Part shown: positions 53,906 through 62,135 of the stretch, piece by piece
Layout: each line of letters begins with the position of its first letter
How positions within the stretch are numbered: position 1 is the stretch's first letter
Assembly: GCF_014863605.1 (NCBI RefSeq)
Contig: NZ_CP062252.1
Location: forward strand, 3,419,001-3,483,000
Direction of reading: 5' to 3'
Source of the DNA: Pseudomonas allokribbensis
GTDB lineage: Bacteria > Pseudomonadota > Gammaproteobacteria > Pseudomonadales > Pseudomonadaceae
Length of the DNA stretch: 64,000 nt
The notes under the pieces: generated by a model
The model's input: only the letters and a program-made list of their open reading frames with translations
Database searches by the model: none
What the model was told of the DNA's origin: nothing
Translations under genes and position numbers: made by a program

Positions 53906-54688
53906 TCACGCCCTCTGGCTGGAGACCGACAACACTTCGCCGGTCATGTAGGAGCTGTAGTCGCTGGCCAGGAACATCATCACATTGGCCACTTCCCAGA
54001 CTTCGGCGGCGCGGCCGAAGGCTTCGTTGGCCGCCAGTTGATCGAGTACGGCCTGCGGCGCGGATTTGCGCAGGAAATCGTGCAAGGCAATGCTCGGGCT
54101 CACCGCGTTGATGCGGATCCCGTAGTCGGCGGCCTCGACCGCTGCGCAGCGGGTCAACGCCATGACTCCGGCCTTGGCAGCGGCGTAGTGCGCCTGCTCT
54201 TTCTGCGCTCGCCAGCCGAGCACCGACGCGTTGTTGACGATGACCCCGGCGCGGCGCTCCATCATCTTCGGCAGCATGGCGCGGGTCATGCGCATGGTGC
54301 CGGTCAGCGTCACATCGAGGACTCGGCTCCACTGCTCATCGGTCATCTCCACCAGCAACGCCGAACCGCCGAGACCGGCGTTGTTGATCAGCACATCGAC
54401 GCCTTCAAGGTCACGCTCGGCGCAGGCGATCAGCTGTTGCACCTGGGCTTCGTCGGCAACGTTGCAGACTTGCCCGAAAACTTGCTGCAGGCCGCTGGCT
54501 TCGCGGATTTTCAACACCGCTTCGGCCAGACGCCCTTCATGGATATCGCTGATCATCAAGGCGCGACAGCCCTCCTCGGCAGCCCGCAGTGCGGCGGAAA
54601 AACCGATACCGGCGCCGGCCGCTGCGGTGATCAGTACAGACTTGCCACGCAGCAGGCCGTGGCCTGCAACATAGTGAGGAACAGACAT
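53906..54688 (-). CDS. ipdF: IpdF-like SDR dehydrogenase
   Basis: This 260-aa SDR has the unusual cofactor motif ITAAAGAGIGFSAALRA (TAAAGxGIG instead of TGxxxGIG), also found in Mycobacterium IpdF (Rv3559c), plus NNAGLGG, NASVLGW, YAAAK and the final SVSSQRA. IpdF oxidises the 5-hydroxyl of 5-OH-HIP-CoA-type intermediates. Context (next to FadE30-like ACAD) matches the mycobacterial fadE30-ipdF neighbourhood. Confidence 0.82.
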   Translation of the reverse strand: MSVPHYVAGHGLLRGKSVLITAAAGAGIGFSAALRAAEEGCRALMISDIHEGRLAEAVLKIREASGLQQVFGQVCNVADEAQVQQLIACAERDLEGVDVLINNAGLGGSALLVEMTDEQWSRVLDVTLTGTMRMTRAMLPKMMERRAGVIVNNASVLGWRAQKEQAHYAAAKAGVMALTRCAAVEAADYGIRINAVSPSIALHDFLRKSAPQAVLDQLAANEAFGRAAEVWEVANVMMFLASDYSSYMTGEVLSVSSQRA

Positions 54689-54701
54689 GGGAACTCCTTG
54701 A

Positions 54702-55895
54702 TCACACAGAAAGGCGTGGCTCTTTGGGCATGCCCAGGGCACGCTCGGCGATGATGTTGCGCTGGATCTCGTTGCTGCCGCCGTAGAGGGTGTCGGCGCG
54801 GCTGAACAGGTAAAGCGATTGCAGACGCGTGAGCTGGTAAGGCGCGGCTTCGAGCAGTTCGGCGTCGGCGCCGAGGACGTCCATCGCCAGCTTGCCGAGG
54901 CTGGCGTGCCACGTGGACCAGAACAGCTTGTAGATGGTGGCTTCCTTGCGCAGCGAACCGTCCTGCGCCCCCGACAGCATGCGCAGCGAGTTGTAGCGCA
55001 TGATCCGCAGACCGCTCCAGGCCTGGGCCAGACGCTGGCGCAGGACCGGATCGCGCGCGGCGCCATTGGCCCGGGCGATGCCGATGATCTCGTTCAACTC
55101 ATTGTGAAACTGCATCTGCTGGCCGAGTGTCGACACCCCGCGCTCGAAACCGAGCAGCGCCATGGCGATCTTCCAGCCCTCGCCGGGCAGGCCGACGATA
55201 TTCGCGGCCTCGGTGCGGGCGTCGTCGAAAAACACTTCATTGAATTCCGAGGTGCCGGTCAGTTGCTCGATCGGTCGTACCGTGATTTCGGCCTGCGCCA
55301 TCGGCACCAGCAGGAACGACAGGCCGCGATGGCCGACACTGCCGGGCTCGGTGCGGGCCAGCACGAAGCACCAGTCCGATTCATGGGCCAGCGAAGTCCA
55401 GACTTTCTGCCCGTTGATGATCCAGCTGCCGCCGTCCTGATCCAGCGTGGCCCGGGTCTTGACGTTGGCGAGGTCCGACCCGGCGCCCGGTTCCGAATAA
55501 CCCTGGCACCAGAACGCCGTGCCGCTGACGATGCCCGGCAAAAAGCGCTGTTGCTGTTCGGCGCTGCCGAAAGCGGCGATGGTCGGGCCGGCCAAGCCTT
55601 CGCCGATATGGCCCATGCGTCCCGGGCCGCCAGCGCGGGCGTACTCTTCGTGGAAAATCACTTGCTGGCTGATCGACAGGCCACGGCCACCGTGCTCCGG
55701 GGCCCAGCCCACGCAGGTCCAGCCGCCCTCGGCGAGTTTGCGTTCCCAGGCTTTGCGCTCCTCGGGGAACATGTGTTCATCGCCGGGGCCGCCACGAAAA
55801 CGCAGGGCTTCGAACTCACCGCTGAGGTTGACGCGCAACCAGTCGGCCACTTCCTGTCGGAAGTGCTCATCGTGTTCGCTGAAACTGATTTTCAT
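54702..55895 (-). CDS. Acyl-CoA dehydrogenase (FadE30-like)
   Basis: This 397-aa ACAD has GGRGLSISQQVIFHEEYARAG, QGYSEPGAGSDLANVKTRA, NGQKVWTSLAHESDW and YGGSNEIQRNIIAERALGMPK. The stop of the upstream ACAD overlaps its ATG (55892-55895), suggesting a heteromeric enzyme. The adjacency to ipdF suggests the HIP-CoA or 5-OH-HIP-CoA dehydrogenation step. ATG 55895 starts the conserved protein; an open frame extends to 56192 but lies inside the other gene. Confidence 0.83.
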   Translation of the reverse strand: MKISFSEHDEHFRQEVADWLRVNLSGEFEALRFRGGPGDEHMFPEERKAWERKLAEGGWTCVGWAPEHGGRGLSISQQVIFHEEYARAGGPGRMGHIGEGLAGPTIAAFGSAEQQQRFLPGIVSGTAFWCQGYSEPGAGSDLANVKTRATLDQDGGSWIINGQKVWTSLAHESDWCFVLARTEPGSVGHRGLSFLLVPMAQAEITVRPIEQLTGTSEFNEVFFDDARTEAANIVGLPGEGWKIAMALLGFERGVSTLGQQMQFHNELNEIIGIARANGAARDPVLRQRLAQAWSGLRIMRYNSLRMLSGAQDGSLRKEATIYKLFWSTWHASLGKLAMDVLGADAELLEAAPYQLTRLQSLYLFSRADTLYGGSNEIQRNIIAERALGMPKEPRLSV

Positions 55896-57064
55896 GGCTG
55901 CTCCCCCAGAATCGCCTCGGCGATACGCTCCAGATGCCAGGCCGGCAGCCCGAGAAAACTCTCGCTGGCGCGGGCGCGTTTGAAATAGAGGTGCACGTCG
56001 TATTCCCAGGTGAACCCGACCCCGCCGTGCAATTGAATGGCTTCCGAGGCGCAGTGAAAGAAGGTTTCCGAGCAATGGGCCTTGGCCAGTGCTGCCGCTG
56101 TCGGCAACTCGCCGGCCACCTGCGAATCGCCTTCGGGATCGAGCACTTCCTGGGCGACGCAGGCCGCGTAATAACTGGCCGAACGCGCACATTCCACTTG
56201 CAGCATCATGTCGGCGGCACGGTGTTTGAGCGCTTGGAAACTGGCGATCGGTCGGCCGAACTGCTGGCGCTCCTGCATGTAGGCAACGCTCAGATCCAGC
56301 ACCTGTTGCGCGCCACCGGTCTGTTCGCAGGCCAGGGCGATGCAGGCCAGTTGCAGTGCGCGCTCAAGGTGCGGCCAGCCCTTGCCGAACTCGCCGAGCA
56401 GGCATTGAGCGTCGAGGTACACGCCGTTGAGTCGAATCCGTGCCTGACGGCGGGTCTGGTCCATGGTCGGCAACATCTGCCGTTCGATCCCGGGTTGATC
56501 GGCGTCTACGGCGAACAGGCTGATGCCTTCCTCGCCAACAGATCCGGGCAGCCGCGCAGCGATGATCAGCAGGTCAGCGCCATGCCCGTCGAGCACGTGA
56601 TTGAAGGTGCCGTTGAGCACAAAACCGTCGCCCTCCTTCACTACCGTGGCCTGCACGTCTTCGGCGGCCCGGCCGTTGGCACTGCTGAACGCCAACGCTG
56701 CGGTGACGCGGCCATCGGCAATCAACGGCAGCCAGCGCTGCTTTTGTTGATCGTCAGCGGCCAGCATCAGCGCCGGAGTAGCCATGCAGGCAGTTGCAAA
56801 GAAAGGGGAACACAGCAAGCGCCGGCCCATCTGTTCCAGCAGAATCCCCAACTCAACAAAACCGAGCCCCAGACCGCCATAGGCTTCGGGAATATGAATC
56901 GCGGGCCAGTACATCTCGCTGCACAGACGCTGCCACAGCGCCTCGTCGAAACCCCGTTCACTGATCATCGCCGCGCGCACGGCGGCAGAATCCGAGACAT
57001 CTGCCAGAAAACTTTCGGCCGATTCACGGATCATTTCCTGTTCGTCGCTGAATGCAAACTCCAT
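55892..57064 (-). CDS. Acyl-CoA dehydrogenase, partner subunit
   Basis: This 390-aa ACAD has PEAYGGLGLGFVELGILLEQMGR, ERQQFGRPIASFQALKHRAADM, LHGGVGFTWEYDVHLYFKRA. The last motif is shared with the 351-aa ACAD at 16976, so both pairs have the same two-subunit design. It is the first gene of the operon that ends with ksi. The box-like site at 57165-57183 is about 100 bp upstream. Confidence 0.83.
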   Translation of the reverse strand: MEFAFSDEQEMIRESAESFLADVSDSAAVRAAMISERGFDEALWQRLCSEMYWPAIHIPEAYGGLGLGFVELGILLEQMGRRLLCSPFFATACMATPALMLAADDQQKQRWLPLIADGRVTAALAFSSANGRAAEDVQATVVKEGDGFVLNGTFNHVLDGHGADLLIIAARLPGSVGEEGISLFAVDADQPGIERQMLPTMDQTRRQARIRLNGVYLDAQCLLGEFGKGWPHLERALQLACIALACEQTGGAQQVLDLSVAYMQERQQFGRPIASFQALKHRAADMMLQVECARSASYYAACVAQEVLDPEGDSQVAGELPTAAALAKAHCSETFFHCASEAIQLHGGVGFTWEYDVHLYFKRARASESFLGLPAWHLERIAEAILGEQP

Positions 57065-57164
57065 CGCGGCGCCTTCTACTCGTCTGGCGGAGCACCCGTG
57101 AAGTGGTGCTCCTTTGAGTAGCAAGTCTGGTCCGGGCGGTGCGCGACAGAATCGTCAGGCTTGC

Positions 57165-57183
57165 CTAGTCCGAATGGAGGTTG
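57165..57183. promoter_or_regulatory. Steroid-cluster box 11 (degenerate or reversed)
   Basis: Plus strand CTAGTCCGAATGGAGGTTG has a perfect left half-site but a poor right half. Relative to the minus-strand ACAD gene it points the wrong way, and no -10-like hexamer sits at the usual spacing. It may still be the control site of the ACAD-ksi operon because the core dyad is symmetric. Confidence 0.4.
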
Positions 57184-57184
57184 T

Positions 57185-57690
57185 CGAAAGATTTGAACAA
57201 ATCGGCTTTCATTCGGATCTTTCTTTCAGTGTGTACTTACAAGCTTAAAGATAACTAACCCAGCAAATCGCTCAACTATCGAGAACACTTATAGCCGGCC
57301 GCAATAACTCAAATAACAAAAAATAATGCCACATAGCCACCACCTAAGTAGCTTGCTAATCAAACCAGTTGAAACAGTTTCTCATTACGCTGAAAAAACA
57401 ATATTTAAACTACATCAATTAAATTTCTCATCGCCTTGAATGGATTGGAGAACTTTTCGAATAACGGCTGACACCCTGCCACACGCCAACACCCACTAAA
57501 CACCTCCTGAAAAAGCCTCTCTCTCAATCGACTTGCAAAACCACAACAACCGTCTAGGTTCATGAATATCTTCAAAGGCACGATCAACTGAACAATAAAA
57601 ACAGCCTACCTGGCCGGAGATTTCATTCCCCTGAAATAATTCAGACTCTGCTTTAGTTGCTGAACGGAACTCAGTCATAACCATTCAAGA
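57185..57690. other. 500-bp AT-rich spacer before the ebo cluster
   Basis: This stretch is clearly AT-richer than both flanks. It separates the steroid cluster from eboD and probably holds the ebo promoter, but I see no convincing -35/-10 pair. Two overlapping minus-strand frames (57684-57496 and 57587-57405) could be one frameshifted small gene: GQVGCFYCSVDRAFEDIHEP in the first and GCQPLFEKFSNPFKAMRNLI in the second, separated at a TTTTT run near 57510. This is weak. Confidence 0.35.
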
Positions 57691-57700
57691 GGGATGCTTG

Positions 57701-59575
57701 ATGAAGCACAGCCGTTGGTATCGTGCGCTCTCGAAAAAGGCGCCAGCCGAACATTTTTGGCTGTCACTGTTTTGCTTTGCGGGTCTTGTGATCGCCAGCT
57801 TCGTGTTGTTCGAACAGCAGATCCAGGACTTCCTCACTCATCTCGACCTGTACCTTCCGTCTTCCCCCACCCAGCAACTCAACCTGGCGCTTTTGCTGAT
57901 CGCCCTGTTGGCGCTGGACGTTGTGCTGCCCGTGCCTTCCAGCGTGGTCGCGCTACTGGCCGTGGCCATGCTGGGCAGTGTCGGCGGTTATCTGGTGATT
58001 TTCATTGGCCTGTGTCTGGGTGCCGGGTTGGGTTATGCATTGGGGGCCGGTTATTTCCGTATGCTGTCCAGCCGCCTCGGTCTGCATCAGCGCAAGCCTG
58101 GGCAACTGGCGTATCGGCTGGGTACGCTGTCGTTGATCTGCCTGCGCGGCGTGCCGGTATTGGCTGAAACCTCTGTGGTGGCCGCCGGCATGCAACGCTA
58201 TCCGCTACGGGCGTTTCTGCTGGTGACTACCCTGGCCAACGCCGGTCTGGCACTGGCCTACAGCGCCATCGGCACGTTCCTCGTCGAAGAGAACGCGCTG
58301 CTGGTGACCATCCTCGCCAGCATGGTGTTGCCGGGGCTTTTCATCGCCGGCTACAGCCTGTTCAAGACCTTGCGCAAACGCGGCGCCGAGCAAGCACTGC
58401 GCGGGCGTTTCGAGGTCAGTTACGACTACCCGGTGGTGTTCACCGATCACCTGTTCGATCCGCTCAACCCTTGTCTGCATCAACAACTCACCGCCCGGCA
58501 AAACGGCCGGGTGACGGTGATGGTGTTCGCCGATGAACAACTGCTGAAAAGCGCTCCGCAACTGCTGGAACAGATCGATAGTTACTTTGCCGCCCATGCC
58601 GCGGACCTGCATTTGCAGGCGCCGCCGATTGCCGTTCCAGCCGGTGAGCTGAGCAAGGATTCACAGGTGTTGCAACAGCTCTACACCGACATGCTGAAAC
58701 ATGGACTGGACCGGCATTGTTATGTCCTGGCCCTTGGCGGCGGTGCGGTACTGGATTCCGTGGGCTACGCCTGCGCCACCTTCCACCGTGGCATCCGGCT
58801 GATCCGCGTACCAAGCACCGTGCTGGCCCAGAACGACGCCGGCATCGGGGTGAAAAACGGCATCAATGCCTTCGGCCAGAAAAATCTGCTCGGGGCCTTC
58901 TACCCTGCCACGGCCGTGATCAATGACTTCCAGTTGCTGACCAGCCTGACCCGTCGCGACCAGATCGCCGGGCTGGCCGAGGCGGTGAAGGTCGCGCTGA
59001 TCAAGGACCAGGCGTTCTTCGAATGGATGGAGCAACAGGCCGACGCCCTCGCCCGCTTCGATCACCCGGCCAGCCGTTATGCGATTCGCCGCTGCGCCGA
59101 ACTGCACCTGGCGCACATCACCGGCGCCGGCGATCCCTTCGAGCGCGGCAACGGGCGGCCTCTGGATTACGGGCACTGGGCCGCGCACAAACTGGAAAAC
59201 CTCAGCCATCACCGGTTGCGCCATGGCGAAGCGGTCGCGGTGGGCATGGCCCTCGACGGGCTCTACGCCAATGCCCTCGGGCTGTTGAGCGATGTCGACA
59301 GTGAGCGGGTGATGAGTCTGTTGACCAAACTCGGTTTCAACCTGTGCCCGCCGGAACTGACCCTCAAAGATGCGCAAGGTCGCTCACCGGTGTTGCTCGG
59401 GCTGGAGGAATTCCGCCAACACCTCGGCGGACAGCTCTCGATCCCGATGCTCAGCGGAATCGGCCAGTCGGTGGACCTGCATGAAATCGACGACGCGCAA
59501 ATGGAACAGGCGCTGCAGAAGTTGTCCGCCCGCAACGCTCCGGCTCTCGACCTGAGCGAGGGCTTTGCGAAATGA
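57701..59575 (+). CDS. eboD: DedA/VTT membrane domain fused to EboD (dehydroquinate synthase-like)
   Basis: This 624-aa fusion has two parts. Residues about 1-235 are a DedA/VTT membrane domain with several hydrophobic helices (LALLLIALLALDVVLPVPSS, then the VLIGAGLGYALGAGYF-like region and LRGVPVLAETSVVAAGM). Residues about 245-605 are a 3-dehydroquinate-synthase-like domain: ALGGGAVLDSVGYACATFHRG, RVPSTVLAQNDAGIGVKNGIN, AEAVKVALIKD, and zinc ligands in GHWAAHKLE and RHGEAVAVG. EboD is normally only the second part. ATG 57701 has GAGGG 7 nt upstream. It is first of six tightly overlapping ebo genes. Confidence 0.85.
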   Translation: MKHSRWYRALSKKAPAEHFWLSLFCFAGLVIASFVLFEQQIQDFLTHLDLYLPSSPTQQLNLALLLIALLALDVVLPVPSSVVALLAVAMLGSVGGYLVIFIGLCLGAGLGYALGAGYFRMLSSRLGLHQRKPGQLAYRLGTLSLICLRGVPVLAETSVVAAGMQRYPLRAFLLVTTLANAGLALAYSAIGTFLVEENALLVTILASMVLPGLFIAGYSLFKTLRKRGAEQALRGRFEVSYDYPVVFTDHLFDPLNPCLHQQLTARQNGRVTVMVFADEQLLKSAPQLLEQIDSYFAAHAADLHLQAPPIAVPAGELSKDSQVLQQLYTDMLKHGLDRHCYVLALGGGAVLDSVGYACATFHRGIRLIRVPSTVLAQNDAGIGVKNGINAFGQKNLLGAFYPATAVINDFQLLTSLTRRDQIAGLAEAVKVALIKDQAFFEWMEQQADALARFDHPASRYAIRRCAELHLAHITGAGDPFERGNGRPLDYGHWAAHKLENLSHHRLRHGEAVAVGMALDGLYANALGLLSDVDSERVMSLLTKLGFNLCPPELTLKDAQGRSPVLLGLEEFRQHLGGQLSIPMLSGIGQSVDLHEIDDAQMEQALQKLSARNAPALDLSEGFAK

Positions 59576-60462
59576 GCCAGACCCCGCAAAGCCTCAAAAC
59601 CTGGATGACGCTTGGCCGTGTCTCCAACCTGCCCACGGTGTGGACCAACACCCTGGCCGCCGCCCTGTTGGCCAGCAGCGCCGGTGCCCTGGCGCCGCCC
59701 TCGTGGCTGGTGTGGATTCTGCTGCTGTTCACCCTCTCGCTGCTGTATCTGGCCGGCATGTTGCTCAACGATCTGCTGGACGCCGACTGGGACCAGCAAC
59801 ACCACAATCCCCGGCCCATCACCCTGGGTCTGGTCAGCCGCCAGCAAGTGCGTCTCGCCACCGTGTTGTTGCTGACACTGGCGGCCGCCTCGGTGCTGGG
59901 CCTGAGCCAATTGATCGATCAGCCGCATTGGTTGCTGGCCAGCGTCACTCTGTTGGTGGGCTGCATCATCGGCTACAACGTGCTGCACAAAAAATACGCC
60001 CACAGCGTCTGGTTGATGGGCGCCTGCCGCTCGGCGCTGTACCTCACGGCGGCGGCCAGTCTGGCGGTGCCGCCGGAGCCGATCTGGCTCTGTGCGATCT
60101 TGCTGGGTGTCTACATCAGCGGGCTGACCTATCTGGCCCGCAATGAGCACAACAATGAGTTGCTCAGTCGCTTGCCCCTGATACTGATGCTGAGCCCGCT
60201 CGCGTTGGCGATCTACTCCGACAACCTGTGGTTCTGGCCGGTGCTGCTGCTCTGGCTCGGCTGGCTGGGCTGGCACTACTGGCGAAACTTGGCCAACCCG
60301 CAGCATCGAAAGGTCCGCGCTTTTATCGGCGCCGGCCTGGCAGCGCTGCCTCTGTTCGATGCGTTGGTGATGGCCGTGGCCAACCAGCCGTTGGGCAGCC
60401 TGCTGTGTGTCCTGGTGTTTTTCCTGCTCCCACACTTTCAGCGCTGGATCAAACCGACATGA
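59572..60462 (+). CDS. eboC: EboC, UbiA-family prenyltransferase
   Basis: This 296-aa integral membrane protein has about eight hydrophobic helices and the UbiA aspartate motif NDLLDADWD (about residues 66-74) followed by QQHHNPRPITLG. The second motif is altered (YLARNEHNNE). It would transfer an isoprenoid to an unknown acceptor. ATG overlaps the eboD stop (ATGA), and its stop overlaps eboA. Confidence 0.87.
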   Translation: MSQTPQSLKTWMTLGRVSNLPTVWTNTLAAALLASSAGALAPPSWLVWILLLFTLSLLYLAGMLLNDLLDADWDQQHHNPRPITLGLVSRQQVRLATVLLLTLAAASVLGLSQLIDQPHWLLASVTLLVGCIIGYNVLHKKYAHSVWLMGACRSALYLTAAASLAVPPEPIWLCAILLGVYISGLTYLARNEHNNELLSRLPLILMLSPLALAIYSDNLWFWPVLLLWLGWLGWHYWRNLANPQHRKVRAFIGAGLAALPLFDALVMAVANQPLGSLLCVLVFFLLPHFQRWIKPT

Positions 60463-61214
60463 ACATGGACGTCACTGCGCCGCCAACGGCGGCCCTCGGC
60501 ATGCGCCACGATTGCCTCGCCGAACACCTTCAGGTCTTGACCCGGCAACTCGATGACACCGAGCTGCACTGGTGGCGTCAGGCACAGGCGCAACTGGCCC
60601 GGCAGCCGGACGCCAATACTGCGGCGCTCTTGAGCGGCCAGTGCAAGCGTCATCTGCGTGACCGTGCACTGCCCGACAACCACTGGAGCCTGATCCAACT
60701 GGCTCGCGCGTTGTTGCTGGCGCAGGTCCTTGAACTGTCCTCTGAGGGCGGACAATTGTCCCTGCTGCGCCAGCTTTTTCTCTGGGGCGACGATCAGGAA
60801 AAGATCGCCACCCTCAAAGCCTTCGACTGGCTCGACAGCCACGGGGTGTGCGTCGAACTGGCGTTGCAGGCCGGACGTACCAGCAACAGCCAGGTGTTTG
60901 CCGCGCTCGCCCTCGACACGCCCTACCCGTCGCGTCACTACCCGGAACGGGCTTTCCACCAACTGGTGCTGAAGGCGCTGGGCATGGGGCTCGATGTCCG
61001 ACGCCTGATCGGTCTGCCGCAGCGACGCAGCGTCACCCTCAATCAATTGGCCCTCGACCTGCTGGAAGAACAGCTCGCCGCTGATCGAACCGTGTCCGCC
61101 GGATTACCCCTGGCGATTGCCTTCGACCAGCTCAGCCAGGCGCAACACCAGCGACTGGCCGACCTGAACCAACAGCAACGCTTGCCGCCGGAATGGCGCA
61201 GCCATCTGAACTGA
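60459..61214 (+). CDS. eboA: EboA-domain protein
   Basis: This 251-aa alpha-helical protein matches the EboA family, known only from ebo/EDB clusters: WRQAQAQLARQP, LLLAQVLELSSEGGQLSLLRQLFLWGDDQEKIATL, RTSNSQVFAALALDTPYPSRHYPERAFHQLVLKALGMGL. The biochemical function is unknown. ATG 60459 overlaps the eboC stop (ATGA). No signal peptide or catalytic motif is evident. Confidence 0.82.
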   Translation: MNMDVTAPPTAALGMRHDCLAEHLQVLTRQLDDTELHWWRQAQAQLARQPDANTAALLSGQCKRHLRDRALPDNHWSLIQLARALLLAQVLELSSEGGQLSLLRQLFLWGDDQEKIATLKAFDWLDSHGVCVELALQAGRTSNSQVFAALALDTPYPSRHYPERAFHQLVLKALGMGLDVRRLIGLPQRRSVTLNQLALDLLEEQLAADRTVSAGLPLAIAFDQLSQAQHQRLADLNQQQRLPPEWRSHLN

Positions 61215-61250
61215 TGCCCAACGATTCCTTTCCCTTGACGAGGATTCACC

Positions 61251-62135
61251 ATGCCCAAGTACTTTGATCCGCATATTCATATGGTCAGCCGCACCACCGA
61301 CGACTACCAGAACATGGCCGCGGCCGGCATCACCGGAGTGATCGAACCGGCCTTCTGGCAGGGCCAGGCCCGGACCAGTGTCGGCAGTTTCATCGATTAC
61401 TTCGACACCCTGTTGGGCTGGGAGCGCTTTCGCGCCAGCATGTTCGGCATCCATCACTTCTGCACCATCGGCCTCAACCCCAAGGAGGCCAATGACTTGT
61501 CGGTGGCCAACGAGGTGCTGGAGATTCTGCCGCGGTATCTGGTGAAGGACGGCGTCGTCGCGGTCGGCGAAATCGGCTACGACGACATCACGCCCGAGGA
61601 AGACCGCTTTCTCGCCGCGCAACTGGAACTGGCCAGACAGTTCAACTTGCCGGTGCTGGTGCATACGCCGCACCGCGACAAGATCGGCGGCACCAAACGC
61701 ACCCTGGCGGTGATTCGCGAAGTGGGGATCAATGAGAACCTGGTGATCATCGACCACCTCAACGAACTGACTCTGCCGCTGGTGCTGGACAGCGACTGCT
61801 GGCGCGGTCACTCGATCTACCCCAATACCAAAATGTCGGAACAGCGCATGGTCGCCCTGCTCCAGCAGTACGGCACCGAAAAAATGGTGGTCAACAGCGC
61901 CGCCGACTGGGGCATCAGCGACCCGCTCAAAGTGCCGAAAACCGGTCAGGCGATGTTGGCCGCCGGCTTCAGCGAGGCGCAGGTCGAGCAGGTACTGTTC
62001 CACAACCCGGTGGATTTTTTCGCCCAGAGCGGTCAACTGGACAAAACCCTGATCAGCACCCCGTTGCCCATCGATCAGCGCCGGCAGTGGCAGGAAAACT
62101 CCGCCCTGCGGGGCCAGGAACCGGTGATCAAATGA
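61251..62135 (+). CDS. eboB: EboB, TatD-family metal hydrolase
   Basis: This 294-aa metallo-hydrolase has the metal motif FDPHIHMVSRTTDDY at the N-terminus, GEIGYDD, LVHTPHRDK, IIDHLNE and VNSAADWGISDP, as in TatD-like amidohydrolases of ebo clusters. The substrate is unknown. It begins 36 bp after eboA with its own AGG site and overlaps eboE (ATGA). Confidence 0.86.
   Translation: MPKYFDPHIHMVSRTTDDYQNMAAAGITGVIEPAFWQGQARTSVGSFIDYFDTLLGWERFRASMFGIHHFCTIGLNPKEANDLSVANEVLEILPRYLVKDGVVAVGEIGYDDITPEEDRFLAAQLELARQFNLPVLVHTPHRDKIGGTKRTLAVIREVGINENLVIIDHLNELTLPLVLDSDCWRGHSIYPNTKMSEQRMVALLQQYGTEKMVVNSAADWGISDPLKVPKTGQAMLAAGFSEAQVEQVLFHNPVDFFAQSGQLDKTLISTPLPIDQRRQWQENSALRGQEPVIK

Noticed and set aside
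14902..57064. Abietane diterpenoid (dit) cluster
   Set aside because: The set KSI, KstD, KshA/B, HsaA-G, IpdA/B and EchA20 is diagnostic of steroid degradation, and no dit-type P450 or DitA1-A3 ring dioxygenase set is seen.
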